A stretch of DNA of 64,000 nucleotides from Epiperipatus broadwayi (taxonomy: Eukaryota; Onychophora; Udeonychophora; Euonychophora; Peripatidae): the NCBI GenBank assembly GCA_028023455.1, contig JAQFVV010006199.1, positions 558,001 through 622,000 on the forward strand, written 5' to 3'. Below the pieces are notes generated by a model. The model saw only the letters and a program-made list of their open reading frames with translations, was not told the DNA's origin and searched no databases. Shown piece after piece: positions 1 to 11,350 of the stretch (its first letter is position 1; every line of letters starts with the position of its first letter). The translations under genes were made by a program, and so were the position numbers.

Positions 1-61
1 TACAGTTGATTTCTGCATCTTTTAATTTGCTGAGAATCAATTTTCTTTAAAGACAACAACT

Positions 62-203
62 GATGTGAAAAACGTCTCAAACAGCCCAAATATTCTTTTT
101 TAGAAATATTGCTTTTATCCTATTTAAATTTGGATGTGAAAAACGTCTCAAACAGCCCAAATATTCTTTTTTAGAAATATTGCTTTTATCCTATTTAAAT
201 TTG
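62..203. repeat. 71-bp perfect tandem duplication
   Basis: Two adjacent copies (62-132 and 133-203) both begin GATGTGAAAAACGTC and I see no difference between them. The absence of divergence in an otherwise decayed region points to a recent duplication. No coding frame or known motif is visible in the unit. Confidence 0.95.
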
Positions 204-2149
204 AATGTAGAACTTTTAAGTTAATAAGCTAGTATTATAATATTATATTGCATTTAATCATTTAAACTCATGTTTAAAATATTAAAGTAAAATTACGTGA
301 TTTGTTGATGCAGGAAGCCATGTATCAAACACCAAAAGAATGAAATGAGCATGACAGTCCACTTTATTGAGTTAATATATATATATATTTTCATTTTCTT
401 CAATTGACAATTGATCTAGGAAATTTTAATTTACAGTTTTACAATATATTATTCTTTTACTATACTAAATCATAAAGAGCAAACACTTTTTCATTAAAAG
501 ATATTTACTTTTGATTAGAAAATACTTCATCAAGTATGAATAATCCAAGGATTGATACTTTAATAACAAAATCATATATACTCATAGAGAAATGAATTTA
601 TCTCGAATTAAGTGGAAATTATAATATGAACTATAAACTAGTATAATGACGTGCAAACTAAACTGTCTCACTTCTCTAGATTCATTTATATATTATAAAT
701 ATAAGGAGGTGTGCTTTGATTTTATTTTTTCTAAATGTTGTATCAAAAAATTAAAAAAAAAGAGAGAATCATTAGACTATATTAAACAAAAATGCAGTTA
801 TAATGTTGTGATTGAAGAAGAAATTAAAAAGATGGTTATTATATTTCTAAATAATGACTATAGATATTAGTTTAAAATGAATGAGACCAAGAGTAAATGT
901 ATTATGATGGTGATGATGAGTTTATGTAGAATACACATACGGTGAATGAAAACATATGGAAATATATGATAATGATGACAACATAAGGTAAATGAAAAGC
1001 GACAATTATTATATAAATGTTCAAATCTTTATTCGAATTAAAAATTAAAATTATTTTTCTTTTTCAATTTTACCTTTTTTTGAAGAAAAAAAAAGATTGC
1101 TTGGATTACACTTGATGATATTATTTTAACAAAAAAAATCTATTTGTGAATGTAAGATCATTGGACTCGGTGACTTCCAGATAAATAAAAATTCTAATTC
1201 GCTACTAAAAGCTGAAATGAGTTTTGAACATTAATTTCAAGTTTTGTTTAGTAAAGTAGTTTCTGCATATCAGGGAAAAGAAAAAAAGTAATCATTTCTA
1301 ATTCATAATTCATAATGGAAAAAGTAATAAATATTACGATATTTAATATTTCTCTCTGCGTCTTTTATATAATTATATATATGTATTAGAAAATGAACCT
1401 GATGCATTCAATTTCATCATCAGTAGATGGAGAATGCTATAATTGAAATGTCAGAATGATAAATATTGGATTTAATTTTTTAAAATGTATATTTATTACA
1501 TCTGAAAATTTGATTATTTTTCGTTTTTATTCCAAAAGAATTAAAAATCTATTATTTATTGCGAAATGATTTTACATTAGATTTGTTGGCAATCAATTTT
1601 CTTTCTCTTTATATGTATATATACAAGATGTAATTTGTAAGAAAAAAAAGACTATATATCATTTTCGAATATTGTTTCAATATTGCTTAATTAAATATGA
1701 ACACAAAAATTAAGTGCAGTTGCTTAAACAAAAATTCAATACATGATCCCAATTTAAATTGCTTTTTATAGTTATCTGAAAAAAATTTCAGTTAAACTTA
1801 AAATTTTTCAGTATATAGTTGTTACATCTGCCTGCCATATTCAAATAAAGTTTGAGACCAGGCTAGATTAATCTTGGGGAATTTCCCAGGTCACAAGTAG
1901 ATTTAGAATTTTTCTTTCGGTAGATCACTCATGGTCAACCCAGATACCCGCTCAGTATTAGCAATAAATAATTATCTCTCATTATTATCTATAAAATAAA
2001 GAACCCAGGTTAATCTGATCAGATGAGTGTTGTTACACTGACTATAAAAACAAAAAGTATAGCCATAATATGTTACAGTCTTTATTCCTGGTGGACATTA
2101 TTTCCCTACAAATTCTAAGTTCATAGTTGCTTTTTATCTTTATTTTTAT
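204..2149. other. AT-rich DNA, no gene recognised
   Basis: Read on both strands. It holds short homopolymer and (TA)n runs. The only longer open frame (646-870, + strand, 74 codons) is lysine- and isoleucine-rich, as chance frames in AT-rich DNA are, and shows no domain. Nothing else is supportable. Confidence 0.6.
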
Positions 2150-2333
2150 TGAAAATCTGATGATGAAATGCCAAAGGCAACCCTGAGGCCAAGATTCTTG
2201 TCAGACCCATGTTGGCCTAAGGTCAATCTGACCACTCATGTACAGGACATAATCCATGTAATATATATACAAGGGATGGGCAACACCTCTATTATGTAAT
2301 AATTGAAACACCCAGGCCTTATTATATACCTAT

Positions 2334-2336
<3 letters not shown>

Positions 2337-2380
<44 letters not shown>
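2337..2380. repeat. (TA)n microsatellite
   Basis: An uninterrupted alternation of T and A marks the junction between the minus-strand piece and the plus-strand units of repeat cluster A1. Similar AT runs flank the other ribozyme repeats. Confidence 0.97.
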
Positions 2381-2384
<4 letters not shown>

Positions 2385-2555
2385 CATCATCAGATTTTCA
2401 ATTGGATGTATGGTTGAAGGATCACCATCAGATTTTCAATTGGATGAATGGTTGAAAAGTTGGAGTGTGGAATAGATTGAAGCCTGTCCATTAAAGTATG
2501 AGGATTGGCTATCTTAATATATATCTGAGCACTTATAGTATATATGTGTAGAGAT

Positions 2556-2616
2556 GGTAATCTGGACCATCTGATGATTTCTGGTTTAGCATGAAATATG
2601 TTTATTGGTGATTATT
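2556..2616 (+). ncRNA. Type I hammerhead ribozyme, family A, partly decayed
   Basis: The core CTGATGA (2571-2577) and GAAA (2593-2596) are present and predicted cleavage is after 2604. The outer helix I is kept (GGTAATC with GATTATT). The inner helix I pair next to the core, helix II (TTTCT against AGCAT) and helix III each carry a substitution compared with the sister copies, so activity is doubtful. Confidence 0.5.
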
Positions 2617-3036
2617 TATCTTTTCAACATATATGTGTTCAAGTGTATCAGTGTTATGAGATAGTGTGGATAGTGGTGGTGCATGTGAAAGTCTGTGCTC
2701 ATATACCTATATATTACATATATAAACATAGGTATATAATAAGCCTGTGTGTTTCAGTTATTACATAGGTCGCTGCCCACCCCTTGTATATGTATTAAAT
2801 GGATTATGTCCTGTACATGAGGGGTCATATTGACCTTAGGTCAACATGGGTGTGACAAGAATCTTGGCCTCAGGGTGGGCTTTGAGCATTTCATCATATT
2901 TTCAATTGATATGGATGGTTGAAGAGTTAGAGTGTGGAGTAGATTGAAGCCTGTCCATTAAAGTATGAAGATTGACTATCTTAATATATATTTGAGCACT
3001 TATAGTATATATGTTATAGTATATATGTGTAGAGAT

Positions 3037-3097
3037 GGTAATCTGGATTAACTGATGATTGCTGGTTTAGCATGAAATACATATATTGGTGATTATT
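3037..3097 (+). ncRNA. Type I hammerhead ribozyme, family A
   Basis: The core CTGATGA is at 3052-3058, followed by stem-loop II (TGCT ... AGCA), GAAA, a minimal helix III (ATA, CA, TAT) and cleavage expected after A3085. The inner helix I strand is ATTAA here instead of ACCAA, but it still pairs fully with TTGGT through two G-U wobbles. The outer helix I is GGTAATC with GATTATT. The terminal pair of helix II (10.1-11.1) reads U-U, which is unusual for hammerheads. Confidence 0.65.
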
Positions 3098-3313
3098 TAT
3101 CTTTTCAACAATGTGTTCAAGTGTATCAGTGTTATGAATAGTGTGGAGAGTGGCGGGGCGTGTGAAAGCTTGTGGTCATATACCCTATATATATAACATA
3201 TATAAGCATAGGTATATAATAAGTCTGAAATATAATAATAATAATGAGGAGAAGGAGGAATGTAATAATTTAGAGATTATGAATTCAGTTTACATAATAA
3301 AATATAATATCTT

Positions 3314-3560
3314 GGGACTATAAAGAATAAATTGGATGGGACTATAAAGAATAAATTGGAAACCAGATTAAAACAGCATTTAAATAATAAAAATTCTATT
3401 TACAATCATATGAATAAATTTAAACATAAAGATTTTGAAATAAAACCTCTAGAATATATAAAGTCATACCATAAAAGAATAATAAAGGAAGGGACATACA
3501 TTAATTAAATTAAACCTGAATTAAACAGGATGATAATAAAAAAGAAAATAATAGGTTTAT
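3314..3560 (+). pseudogene. Penelope-like element GIY-YIG endonuclease, C-terminal fragment
   Basis: One frame with a single stop reads ETRLKQHLNN, then IYNHMNKF, then SYHKRIIKEGTYIN, a stop, and IKPELNRM. This is the second half of the GIY-YIG nuclease at the end of Penelope-like polyproteins: the 'TRL.QHL' helix, the conserved glutamate in 'IKEGTYI', and the closing 'LNR'. The N-terminal GIY/YIG strands and the whole reverse transcriptase are missing. A 23-bp tandem duplication (GGGACTATAAAGAATAAATT twice, 3314 on) lies at the front edge. In Penelope-like elements the nuclease nicks target DNA for reverse transcription; this copy is dead. It lies about 80 bp after ribozyme cluster A1, so the cluster may be the pseudo-LTR of this element. 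Confidence 0.75.
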
Positions 3561-3897
3561 TAATTAAATTTTAAGGTATTTTTTGGATGGATATATAAAT
3601 GTAAAAAAATTGATTAAGTTGAGATTGTAATAGAAAAAGGTGTTGAGGTAAAGAGAATTTTTAGTATTTATTAATATTTTTGCATTTGTTTGGAATGTGT
3701 ATTTATTTTACTTTTTATTTTTAGGGTTCCTTGAAAAAGACAATATAAAATAGTCAAAACATTGGATGTATTTTATTTTTACAGTCATATAAAAACAAGT
3801 TTTGAAAAGAAAAAGTCTGATGTATTCATTGACATATATGGAAAATTATAAACTATTTTGAAAAGGAAAAATGTATAGATGATATTTTATATTCAAT

Positions 3898-3949
3898 AGT
3901 AGTAGTAGTAGTAGGAGTAGTAGTAGTAGTAGTAGTGGTAGTGGCAGTG

Positions 3950-3980
<31 letters not shown>

Positions 3981-4126
3981 TAGCAGTACAGTAGTGATAG
4001 CAGCAGTGGCAGCAGCAGTACCAGAAGTAGCAGCAGCAGTAGTAGTAATACTACCACCACCATCATCACAGCAAAAGCAGCAACAGTAGTAGTAGTAGTA
4101 GTACCACCACTACCATCATCACAGCA
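3898..4126. repeat. (TAG/CAG)n compound microsatellite
   Basis: Long runs of TAGTAG with GTG, CAG and AGC variants pass into ACTACCACCACC and back, so the two halves can pair with each other. Frames through it code only for homopolymeric residues and are not genes. Confidence 0.97.
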
Positions 4127-5528
4127 AACTTTAAATATTGCTTACTTGATATTCAATATGTATCTGGATTTAAAACCCATAAAACAATCCATAATCTACA
4201 TATTCCAAGATAAAAGGTAAACATTTTAGCATAATTCTTATCAGTATATAAGGCTTTGTATATTGTGAAAAATAAGTTGGCATTATCCACCTTGTCATCT
4301 GATTGGGTGGTCACATTTTTTTGTTTAACACAGTGCAAAAATATTTATTTATTAAAAATGTCTAAAATAATTTCAAGATTTTTTAGAAAAAATATTTTAT
4401 GTTTGTTTAATTTTAAACTACCAAATTCAATATATAACTGACCAAATAATGGAAATAAAACAAGTCTACTCAACAATAAGCCTCCCAAATTGTCATGAGG
4501 CATGAATAGAAGTGTTCTGAAAGTTTAACATTACAGTTGATATAAAAAAAAATTTAAATAACTAATGGAGAAATGGACAGTATAATTGGACAATTTTGTG
4601 ATCAATAATTTAAGCATAAGAAGTTGGGTTTATGTGTGTGAGTCTGGAGGTGCAGGTGAATTTTGTGTGACTGCACATCTGGAACCATAAAAACCCCGTT
4701 CACCTATCTATACGTTTATACTTAAATGTTTAAAAATCATATGCACGGAATCAATTGTATAGGCGCAGATGTGCTTGACATGAACCAACACTCCCTATAT
4801 TTGTTTGTAACAATCCTTGTTGATTGCATTGTAATATCCAAACTTATGCCTCTTGAATTGTCTTGAGGCACAAATAAAGGCATTTGAAAGTAAAACATCC
4901 CCACAATATAGAAAACTAATCAAAACATTGGGTTTTTTTGTATTCTTAAATCTAAGATTCCCCCCACACACACATCGGAATGCTGATAACCTAGAACACA
5001 TCAGCAATGGTTTAACAACCCCACACTGAAGGTGTTTACATCTATTTAATAATTTTTTCCCCTCATTCGATTATATTATCTGCCATAAATATAAACATAT
5101 CTTTATATAAGTCTTGTAAACATTTACTTTATGAAGCAATTACTAAACACAAAATGTGGGATGTGGTTCTCCAACCCAAGATATGTTGTACTAGAATTTT
5201 TTGATAGACATCAAAAGAACAGATTTTAAGCTGAGATTAAAATCTTAGGTAACTATGTCCTGATCACCATCAACTAAGAACAAAACTACATAACCATGGT
5301 ACTCAAAAACACATACCTTGGCTATGCCAGCCAAGATTTTTAGAGAATGATGATGCCATTTGGCAATGTTATAATATTTCAAGCTATATATCTCTAAGAC
5401 ACACCCACACTCATTTATACAAATAGCTACAACTTCAAAATGAAAATAAATAGTGAAATTGACCGAGTCAATATTTCGACACAAATTGTAGATCAAGAAG
5501 ACATATTATACCTATAAATAAAAAAAAC
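4127..5528. other. Unassigned DNA with a diverged direct repeat
   Basis: Two similar stretches, near 4476-4535 and 4839-4910, share the order 'GCCTC..AATTGTC.TGAGGCA' then 'TTTGAAAGT..AACAT'. They look like two worn copies of an unidentified repeat. The minus-strand frame 4795-5007 runs through the second copy and has no recognisable domain. The 3' part merges into the A/C-rich start of the next LINE. Confidence 0.45.
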
Positions 5529-6116
5529 ATGGCCAATCAAGTACTACAGATTCAACTGATCATCAAGCATCAATACCTATTCAAACAATCTTAATGAGGT
5601 CAACACTCAGTCTCACTCCGAAGGTTCTGAATACACCCATAAAGAATTCCATACATGCACTAGACCTCACAACCAATAGAACCATCAACAAAGTTGTTTC
5701 TGCTGTAACCACTGATCATATATCATCAGATGCCTTACAAGAGTTACTTACAACATCATACACTCCAACTATTAGAGCTGACTTTACAACAAACTCAAAC
5801 CAAAGTACCATTAATAAAATTGATCATCATACCAAAGCAAGCCATCCTCAAATAATTATAAATAATGATTGACTCACATCAGGAAGCACTTGATACATGC
5901 CTTCTTATTATATATCCACTATCAGTAGTGACTAAAAGGTTAACCATCCAACAAAAAAAGAACTGCCAATCAAACAGACTAAAAAAACAAAACAATCTAG
6001 ATCTAGTGGCCATCCCTCCATCAGAAAATATCATTCCAATGGAACATGACTACAATAAAGACACTGACATGTGCTTGCCAAGCCAATGTGCAAATACTGA
6101 TCATTCACACACATGA
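5529..6116 (+). pseudogene. ORF1 remnant of APE-type LINE, copy 1
   Basis: Consecutive plus-strand frames (5594-5872 and 5865-6116) lie just ahead of the ORF2 start at 6154, in the position ORF1 takes in the better copy at 12325. The sequence is A/C-rich on the plus strand like the rest of this element. The end of the frame carries a lysine-rich stretch and a Cys/His tail (CLPSQCANTDHSH) roughly comparable to the end of ORF1 in copy 2 (CSHCTTNNNK). No zinc knuckle can be read in this copy. Assignment rests mainly on position. Confidence 0.4.
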
Positions 6117-6153
6117 CAATGTAACAAGATCACCCCTCTCTAATCAACAACTT

Positions 6154-9060
6154 TAATGGGATTCAAAATAACAGTGTTTAATATCAGAGGCATTAATTCA
6201 ATTGCAAAGAGAAATCAGCTGATGCAATGGATCAAGATCATACAACTGCTCCTGGATTTACTCAAAACTAATTAATTCAATTGCAAAGAGAAATCAGCTG
6301 ATGCAATGGATAAAGATCATACAACTGCTCCTGGATTTACTCAAAACTAAGATATATTTTGGCTCCCAGATAAACCCCTCAGCACACCTCAAAATAGAAA
6401 GTTTCTATGTATTCTCCAGAGACACAGTATCACTCTCAGCTGGAACTATCTTACTTACAACCCCACATTGTATATCGCCATCTTTCAAAATTATCTTTAT
6501 TCATACAAACTTATTAATCTTAACATTTGGTTATTCCATAACCACCCTCAATATCATATTTTTGTACCTACCACCACAACCAGACATTATATCATCATGT
6601 TTGCAACAAACTTACTACTTGCATTCACTCCATATCCAACTTTCCTAATGAGAGACTGCAATATGAATTACTAGAAGCTTCATCTCACAATGGCTTCATA
6701 AGATGTCCTTACCACTCATGAGAGCAGATGGTTTCCTGTCAAATGATGAATGTTACTTTTTATAATGGCAAATACACATCACTAGTTGACTTGTGTTTAT
6801 ATATATTTATGTTGTACCATCTAATCAGCTCTAAACATCAACCCTGCACCATTCCCTTATCATTTTACACAAACCTTCATGATTAACAGAAATTCAATCA
6901 ATTTCACTTTCATTTGGCATGATTATCAGAATAATGCTCACTACACCTACTTCAGAATTCACATTCTGAAAGAAATACATCGTGTTTTGCAAAATCCAGG
7001 AGATGCAACTTATACCTGTGTAGAAATATTTAGTCTTCATAAGTACATCCTATTATTCAACATTGATTACAGCACATGTTCTCCACCATCAAAACTACTA
7101 GTACTGGCAGATGAGCTACATAAGAAAATTGTGATGTACAAGTCTATTCAAAGGATTCACCAATATATAAATAAACATACATATAATAATTCATGCAATG
7201 CTCTTAGAGACTACTTAACAATAAAGAAGAGCAAATTTTTGCCTTATTCAGAAGAATACATGGACATGAGGCAATATTCTTTGGGTTTTGGATCACCCAA
7301 TTATCATCAGTATCCTCAGTACTACAAGTTAAAGGAATAATATATTCTGAAAATAATATGATAAAACCAGTATATCAATATTTTAGACAAAATTCCAAGT
7401 GCATCAGTCTTTTATGTCATTCTCTGAGGTTTTTGGGCTACTGGAAACCCTTTCATTTATTCCCATGGAATTTGTCATCACACTGGCTACAGAGTTTAAT
7501 ATATGTCATCCTGGAAGCCATGGCAAACCCAAATTTATTTTTTCTTACCTTAGTCAATTCACTTCTCAATATCTATGCAACCTTGCTACCAATTGTCACA
7601 AAACATACAAGATTCCCAAGATATATATACCTTATTGCAATAGTGTCATTTAACAAAACCCAGTCCCCATATCAACCCTTTCCAACCTTCATCCCATTTC
7701 CATGGGAACTCTAGCCATCAAAATAATTGAAAAAAATACTCAAAGACAAACTGGAGCTATATATAATTCATTTAATCTTGAACATCCAATTTCCAAAAAA
7801 GCAATTATTCAAAGTTAGGCTGCACTCATCTTTATGGCAGTCTTGAACTTGGTACAAGAGTAAAATAAATATGCACCAATTATAGTTTAACTTGATATTG
7901 GGGCAGTTTTTGATTATGTAGATATCAAAACATTAATAAACATGTTTGTTAACACCCCATCTTTTTGCACATATCTCTACCTGCTAAAACCCTGCTTCTG
8001 AGTTGTGAAATGTACATCACACTCAATAGCAAAAATTCTCCATCATTTACTCCCATGTAACACATACATCAAGGCTCTCCCCTCTGTTTTTTATTATTTG
8101 CATTCTATATAAATCCACTTTTGGTTAAAATACAACAAAGCTTCACAGGCATTCTATTCCCAAACATCTCACAATACATTACATGCATTGCATCCATGGA
8201 TGGCATTACTATCTTTCTCCCTCCCACAAGCATCTACTTATCCTGCACAAAATCCTTCAGGACTTTACTGATGCACACAAACTAAGACTTAAGCTGACCA
8301 AAATTGCAACATGGTCTTTCTATACCAGTAAACTTTGCTCCCAGGTTTTCTCTTTTATATGGGTCTAGTGCAATGAAGAGCAACATATAAACAAACATCA
8401 GAGAAAATCACTAACTCATCATCAAAAGTTACCTTTCTACATAATTGTTCAACTAGCTAGTGATGACAAAGATAAATATACTACTCTCCCATAATTGCTT
8501 TTTCCAAGGCACTCACATCAAAAGTGACTTCATATTGCAGTAAGCTCTTATATATTGTTTCCATGTCTGAAAAATGCCTTAGCTGCTCACCCATACATAA
8601 TAGACTAGGCTTACACAACATATATATTTTTCACGTACTGAAGACTGCTAACCTGATTACAGCTACAGTCAGACAATTCTAAGGCACTACAAAGTCTAAC
8701 ACTCATAACACTGATCAATAAGCTTCCTCCTATGCATTGTTATCTATCATCAATCCTAAACAAAAAACCCATATCAATACAGATATTCAAGCAGTAACTA
8801 AGAATGTGGCAATATATACACTACTATACTCAGACTTGTCCCAAAACACCTCCAATATAATTTATTGGATTCAACAAAGAACAACTGCTCAGAAAATTCA
8901 CAACAACTCAACCTTAATGCCCTGCCAACATCATACTTTTTCCAATATGGACATCTATATATGAACATAGACTTTTTCTGTATGCTATGCTATCATACAG
9001 AAGAAATCCAGCAACACATACTCCAAGATTGCTTGGCACTAGCAACCAACTGATACAATA
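6154..9060 (+). pseudogene. ORF2 (APE endonuclease, reverse transcriptase, zinc knuckle) of non-LTR LINE, copy 1, broken
   Basis: Starts with MGFKITVFNIRGIN, the first strand and catalytic Asn of an APE-type endonuclease, and is frame-broken at once by a 79-bp tandem duplication (6192-6349). After it come LKTKIYFGS (the 'ETK' strand, catalytic Glu lost), FLMRDCNMN near 6640 (for 'LLGDFN') and a linker frame 6879-7340. The reverse transcriptase is read in pieces: LDIGAVFDYVDIKTLI near 7890 (motif A), QGSPLCFLLFAFYINPL near 8065 (motif B) and IASMDGITIFL near 8190 (motif C; the first catalytic Asp is kept, the second is Gly). Around 8993-9050 a C-terminal knuckle, CMLC-x7-H-x4-C, is intact. At least five frameshifts or stops separate these blocks. 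Domain order and matching peptides show it is the same family as 12325-16750. Confidence 0.8.
6192..6349 (+). repeat. 79-bp tandem duplication inside LINE endonuclease domain
   Basis: ATTAATTCAATTGCAAAGAG opens both copies (6192 and 6271). The copies differ by about one base. Because 79 is not a multiple of three, the duplication breaks the endonuclease frame. Confidence 0.93.
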
Positions 9061-10015
9061 TGATCAAAGTGTACAGAAATTCTAACATGTCTTTGCAAAA
9101 CATATTCAGCTTATATTGCAAAGCCTCTGTACCCATGACTTGTGCAACCATATTCTTGCTCTTTGTGTTCTGGTGTAAATGTTTCACTTTTGCATTTGAT
9201 AACAACGCAAGATGACATTCATCTACATCTTACAACAAACTAATCAATCTCACAAACACAAATAACAAAATACCATACCTAGATCTCTTTGCAGCCACTT
9301 GGTCATTAATAAAGCAACAGTCAAACATCTAATCAAACAAAATCTTCAGTAAGCAAGCAAAATACCAATGCAAATACTAATCAAACCAAATTGGATGAGC
9401 CACAAGCCAACCTCACAAACTAATACTATGCTTTAAATACACAAAATATCTTTAGAAAGACCAAGTATGTAAACACCTCTGGATAATCTTAACTCAACAT
9501 AACAAGCTCATCATACAGATAAACAGAAACACCTTGTGAACATCACCAACTGAAACATTACTGAAAGACTACAATCAAAATGACCAACATCCAGATATGA
9601 ATCAAATGTATGTAATAGATCTGTACACTAACAGAGAGAGAGCTTGTATACAAATAGACCAAAAAAGAGCACCAAAGAACACTCACAGCAATCAAGTATT
9701 AAATGATAGTAATACACAGAACTTTTATAGCATAAGATATTGATGGCTCACAAGATACCGAGACGAAAACAAAAATACAAGTATATGTAAAATTTTAAAT
9801 TTTTTGGGACATATACATAACTGTTAAATAATAAACAAATAAATACTATAGCATACATTTATGCAGATTTTGGCACTATTATGTATAACAATGTTTTTAC
9901 TACATTCAGGAATATAACCCCCCTCCCCCCCACACACACACTTTCTGAGGTAAAAATATATGTCAAAACCATTCATGTAAATACAATGATCAATAATGTA
10001 AGCATATGTGTGCCA
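9061..10015 (+). other. A/C-rich tail, probable 3' part of LINE copy 1
   Basis: The plus strand stays markedly A/C-rich up to about 9800, as in the LINE ORFs upstream, which suggests it is the element's 3' region. A short C-run and (CA)n tract lies near 9920-9940. No frame or RNA gene is recognisable. Confidence 0.45.
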
Positions 10016-10019
10016 AAAT

Positions 10020-11240
10020 AATGATGATGATGGTGATTTAGTTTAATTTATTTACATCTTCCAAACAGTTTGAAATATACAAGTCATTTACAGACAGATA
10101 ATCTAAATGTAATAAATATATACATATATACAGTAAAGCTAAAGTGACAGACAGTGTACTAATAATATAGTAGAAATGCAATTAATATTTCTTATAATAT
10201 AGATTTCATTATGTTTATAAATTTATCATTATTTATAGTTAAAATATCTATTTCTAATTTATTATCAATAGTATTATATAATTTACTTATTTTTTGCAGA
10301 GTGTTCTAAATACAAAGTTTAATAGTTGAGTATTTCTATTTTTTCATGACACCTTATTTTTCTTATTAATTTTTTAATTTTAATTTTAGTTATACAATTT
10401 GATAAGCATTAAGTTTTCATATAAAAAATTAGATAATAATATTCTTTTAATTGTCTTTATTTTAAAAGTGAAAGATAATACTTCTGATTTGTATTTATAT
10501 AAAGGTTTTCTATAACATGTTTTTCATTGTTATAGTGTTTCTCTTCCATATTTAATCTGATTCAAAGTGTATCATAGGCAGCACTAGAGCTTTAAATAAT
10601 ATAATTTTTGTTTCTATGAAGAAGTTTTTATCGTTTATCAATATTCTTTCTATAGATTTATAACTCTTTTTTTGTATTTCTTTATACTGTTAAAATTTAT
10701 TACAAGATCCTTGTGAGATTCTTTTTTTATAATTTTTTTGTTACATATATAATAATTTGTATTAAAACCTGTAGAGTTTCTGATGTATGATACAACACAA
10801 CATATTCTCAACATTTATTTTCATGCTATTATCAATGCATCGTTTTTCAAAACTATTTAGATCACCTTGTAATTTAATCATATCACATCAAACACTTATT
10901 ATCTTAAATATCTTGTTATCATTGGCATATGATAAAATTTTTTGAATATTTTATATTTTAGTCTATATCTGCAGTAAAAATATTAAATGCTTCCTTGAGA
11001 TACACCTTGAATGATATTTATTAATTCACTAGATTTAAGACACTAAGTATAAAGCTTATGATCTTTTAAGTAAGAAGCTATTCAATTAACTGCTTAATTT
11101 ATGAGAGATAAAATCTAAAACAGATATCAAGTCCAGATATATGACATCAATTTCTTTTCTCAGCATTTAAGGCATGTGCTATATGATCTTGAATTGTTAC
11201 AAGATTAGTAATTACTGATCTTTTTGATACAAAACTATGT
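10020..11240 (-). pseudogene. CR1/Jockey-like LINE, reverse transcriptase and C-terminal fragment
   Basis: Read on the minus strand from 11240 downward: SQHSFVSKRSVITNL (for 'QHGFR.GRS..TNL'), then EKEIDVIYLDLISVLDF around 11100-11160 (motif A, 'YLDFSKAFD'), QGVSQGSI at about 10985-11013 (motif B), SYANDNKIFKIIS at about 10900-10935 (motif C, with Asn for one catalytic Asp), then IKLQGDLNSFEKRC. Further down SQGSCNKF and IILFKALVLPMIHFESD fit the region after the RT in CR1/Jockey elements. Several frameshifts and stops make it dead. The 3' end runs into (ATG)n at 10020-10035. The endonuclease and ORF1 are missing. Related 3' pieces occur at 33640-34080 and 43930-44160. Confidence 0.75.
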
Positions 11241-11251
11241 TGAGATTTGAT

Positions 11252-11320
11252 CATGATGGTGATGATGATAATGATGATGACAATGACAAAACAACAATAA
11301 TAATAATAATGATAATAATA
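11252..11320. repeat. (GAT)n/(AAT)n microsatellite
   Basis: Imperfect GATGATGAT followed by AATAATAAT separates the CR1-like fragment from the Penelope-like fragment. It lies at the truncated 5' edge of the former. Confidence 0.95.
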
Positions 11321-11350
11321 ACTATAGTAAGCAATTATTAACCTAAATAT

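Larger units (their letters stand above)
2150..3235. repeat. Hammerhead-bearing repeat family A, cluster 1 (inverted piece plus two tandem units)
   Basis: A partial unit on the minus strand (about 2150-2335) is followed by a (TA)n tract and nearly two head-to-tail units on the plus strand (2384-3235). The phrase GAAGCCTGTCCATTAAAGTA recurs in both plus units and in the clusters near 25.8 and 57.4 kb. The two ribozyme cores (2571 and 3052) are 481 bp apart; the second unit has a small internal duplication around 3000-3030. Each plus unit ends near a 'catataccctatat' boundary. The inverted-plus-tandem arrangement and the ribozyme per unit resemble Penelope-like element pseudo-LTRs or retrozymes, and a Penelope-type endonuclease fragment follows directly at 3314. 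Confidence 0.85.

Noticed and set aside
646-870. 74-codon frame near the window start
   Set aside because: Composition is that of random AT-rich DNA; no domain, no neighbouring exon.
1410-1440. CTGATGATGAAAT on the minus strand as a hammerhead core
   Set aside because: There is no room for stem II between CTGATGA and GAAA.
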